DNA of 7,705 nucleotides from Gammaproteobacteria bacterium (GTDB lineage Bacteria > Pseudomonadota > Gammaproteobacteria > Steroidobacterales > Steroidobacteraceae). The position numbers and the translations under genes are program-made. Below the pieces are notes generated by a model. It saw only the letters and a program-made list of their open reading frames with translations. It did not search any database and was not told the origin of the DNA. The stretch spans positions 1-7,705 of the forward strand of contig JAFAVO010000064.1 of the NCBI GenBank assembly GCA_019242385.1. The letters run 5' to 3'. Shown here piece after piece: positions 6,986 through 7,705 of the stretch; the stretch's first letter is position 1, and each line of letters begins with the position of its first letter.

Positions 6986-7705
6986 ATGGACGCGGCTCTG
7001 GCGCGGCTCGCGTCGGCTCTCGCGCTGGCGCTCGCCGTGCCGCTTGCAGCCGCTGAGGAGCAGGCGGCCACTGCGCCGGTGCGCGCGGCCGAGCCGGCGC
7101 GTCTCGCCGCAGGCGGGCTGCTGATCGCCATCGCTCCGGCTGGCGAGCGTCTCGTCGCGGTCGGAGACCGCGGCATCATCGTGGTGTCCGACGATCGGGG
7201 CGCGCACTGGAGGCAGGCCGAGCACGTGCCGACGCAGGCACTGCTCACCGGTGTGTGTTTTCTCGACGCGCAGCACGGTGTCGCGGTCGGCCACGATGAG
7301 GTCATCCTCGTCAGCGAAGATGGCGGGCTGCACTGGGAGCGCACGCACTACGCGCCCGAGGCCCAGCGGCCGTTGCTCGATGTGTGGTGCGGCAGCAGCG
7401 GGCAGGTGATCGCCGTCGGCGCCTACAGCGCCTATTTCACCAGCGACGATGGCGGAAAGAGCTGGCGCCAGGTGAAGTTCGAGCCGGTGTCGGCGTCCTC
7501 CGGCCCGCGTACAGCTCCGGCGCAGGAGCAGGGTGCAGGCGGCGGCTACCACCTCAATCGCATCGTGGGGGCACCGGGGCGGCGGCTGTACATCGCGGCC
7601 GAGGCCGGCCGTCTATACGCCTCCAGCGATGCAGGTAAGAGCTGGCGGGCGCTCGCTTCACCCTACGAAGGCTCCTTCTTCGGAGTGCTGCCACTTGCCG
7701 GCGAG
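6986..7705 (+). CDS. YCF48-like / BNR-repeat beta-propeller protein, N-terminal part (runs off right edge)
   Basis: Translation from the ATG at 6986 is open for 240 codons to the window end. Residues 1-23 form an Ala/Leu-rich probable signal peptide ending in A-A-A, though its N-region is poor in positive charge (only Arg7, with Asp2). Four Asp-box-like repeats follow, S-D-D-R-G-A-H-W (68-75), S-E-D-G-G-L-H-W (110-117), S-D-D-G-G-K-S-W (153-160) and S-S-D-A-G-K-S-W (213-220), typical of BNR/YCF48 propeller blades. The stretch Y-E-G-S-F-F-G (227-233) is characteristic of the DUF1302/DUF1329-linked subgroup as I know it. In cyanobacteria and chloroplasts YCF48 assists photosystem II assembly. 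Here the context argues for a periplasmic accessory protein of an export or uptake system instead. The in-frame TAG of DUF1329 lies only one codon upstream, so 6986 is the earliest possible start; no clear ribosome binding site is seen and translational coupling is likely. Residues about 166-187 are a Pro/Ser/Gly/Gln-rich linker between blades. Confidence 0.88.
   Translation, partial: MDAALARLASALALALAVPLAAAEEQAATAPVRAAEPARLAAGGLLIAIAPAGERLVAVGDRGIIVVSDDRGAHWRQAEHVPTQALLTGVCFLDAQHGVAVGHDEVILVSEDGGLHWERTHYAPEAQRPLLDVWCGSSGQVIAVGAYSAYFTSDDGGKSWRQVKFEPVSASSGPRTAPAQEQGAGGGYHLNRIVGAPGRRLYIAAEAGRLYASSDAGKSWRALASPYEGSFFGVLPLAGE

Noticed and set aside
5552..7552. A 666-codon open frame on the minus strand opposite DUF1329 and the propeller gene
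   Set aside because: It is antisense to two well-supported genes with recognisable families. Long antisense frames are common in GC-rich DNA because of third-position G/C bias. Its translation shows no recognisable domain.
1..7705. CRISPR arrays, tRNA/rRNA genes, insertion sequences, attachment sites
   Set aside because: No spaced direct repeats, tRNA-like cloverleaf, rRNA-like segment, transposase-like protein or terminal inverted repeats were seen on reading. Coding density leaves little space for them.

Overview
The window is GC-rich, roughly two-thirds G+C by eye, and densely coded. It contains three complete genes plus a complete outer-membrane gene, and a partial gene at each edge. A full-length PlsB acyltransferase and a DUF1302/DUF1329/YCF48 cassette together point to a high-GC gammaproteobacterium. 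The neighbourhood of Nevskiales, Steroidobacterales or Xanthomonadales is my best guess. This placement is inferred from protein families, because no rRNA or other phylogenetic marker is present.

Layout: (1) 1-284, minus strand: the N-terminus of a hydantoinase A / 5-oxoprolinase-type ATPase that runs off the left edge. (2) 285-328: a 44-base divergent spacer. (3) 329-865, plus strand: a small alpha/beta hydrolase. Its stop codon overlaps the GTG start of (4) 862-3291, plsB (glycerol-3-phosphate acyltransferase), by four bases. (5) 3292-3408: a 117-base gap with an AT-rich island and a short imperfect palindrome, the most plausible place for a new promoter. (6) 3409-5568: a DUF1302 outer-membrane beta-barrel-like protein. 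(7) 5618-6982: a DUF1329 periplasmic protein. (8) From 6986 to the right edge: a YCF48-like / BNR-repeat beta-propeller protein, cut off by the window end.

There appear to be two plus-strand units. The hydrolase-plsB pair is probably translationally coupled and supplies the first acylation step of phospholipid synthesis. The DUF1302-DUF1329-YCF48 genes form a three-gene envelope cassette. From general knowledge of such loci, they are commonly followed by an RND/MMPL-family transporter gene, which would lie just past the right edge. The set is best read as an incompletely characterised trans-envelope route for a hydrophobic molecule, with inner-membrane pump, periplasmic proteins and outer-membrane barrel. 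The substrate cannot be told from this sequence. The closest thing here to an under-described system is this cassette. Its outer-membrane component has two sequence features worth attention: exactly six cysteines in the mature protein, arranged as three tight pairs, and a long Ala/Gly-rich insertion.

No tRNA, rRNA, CRISPR array, insertion sequence or convincing rho-independent terminator was seen.
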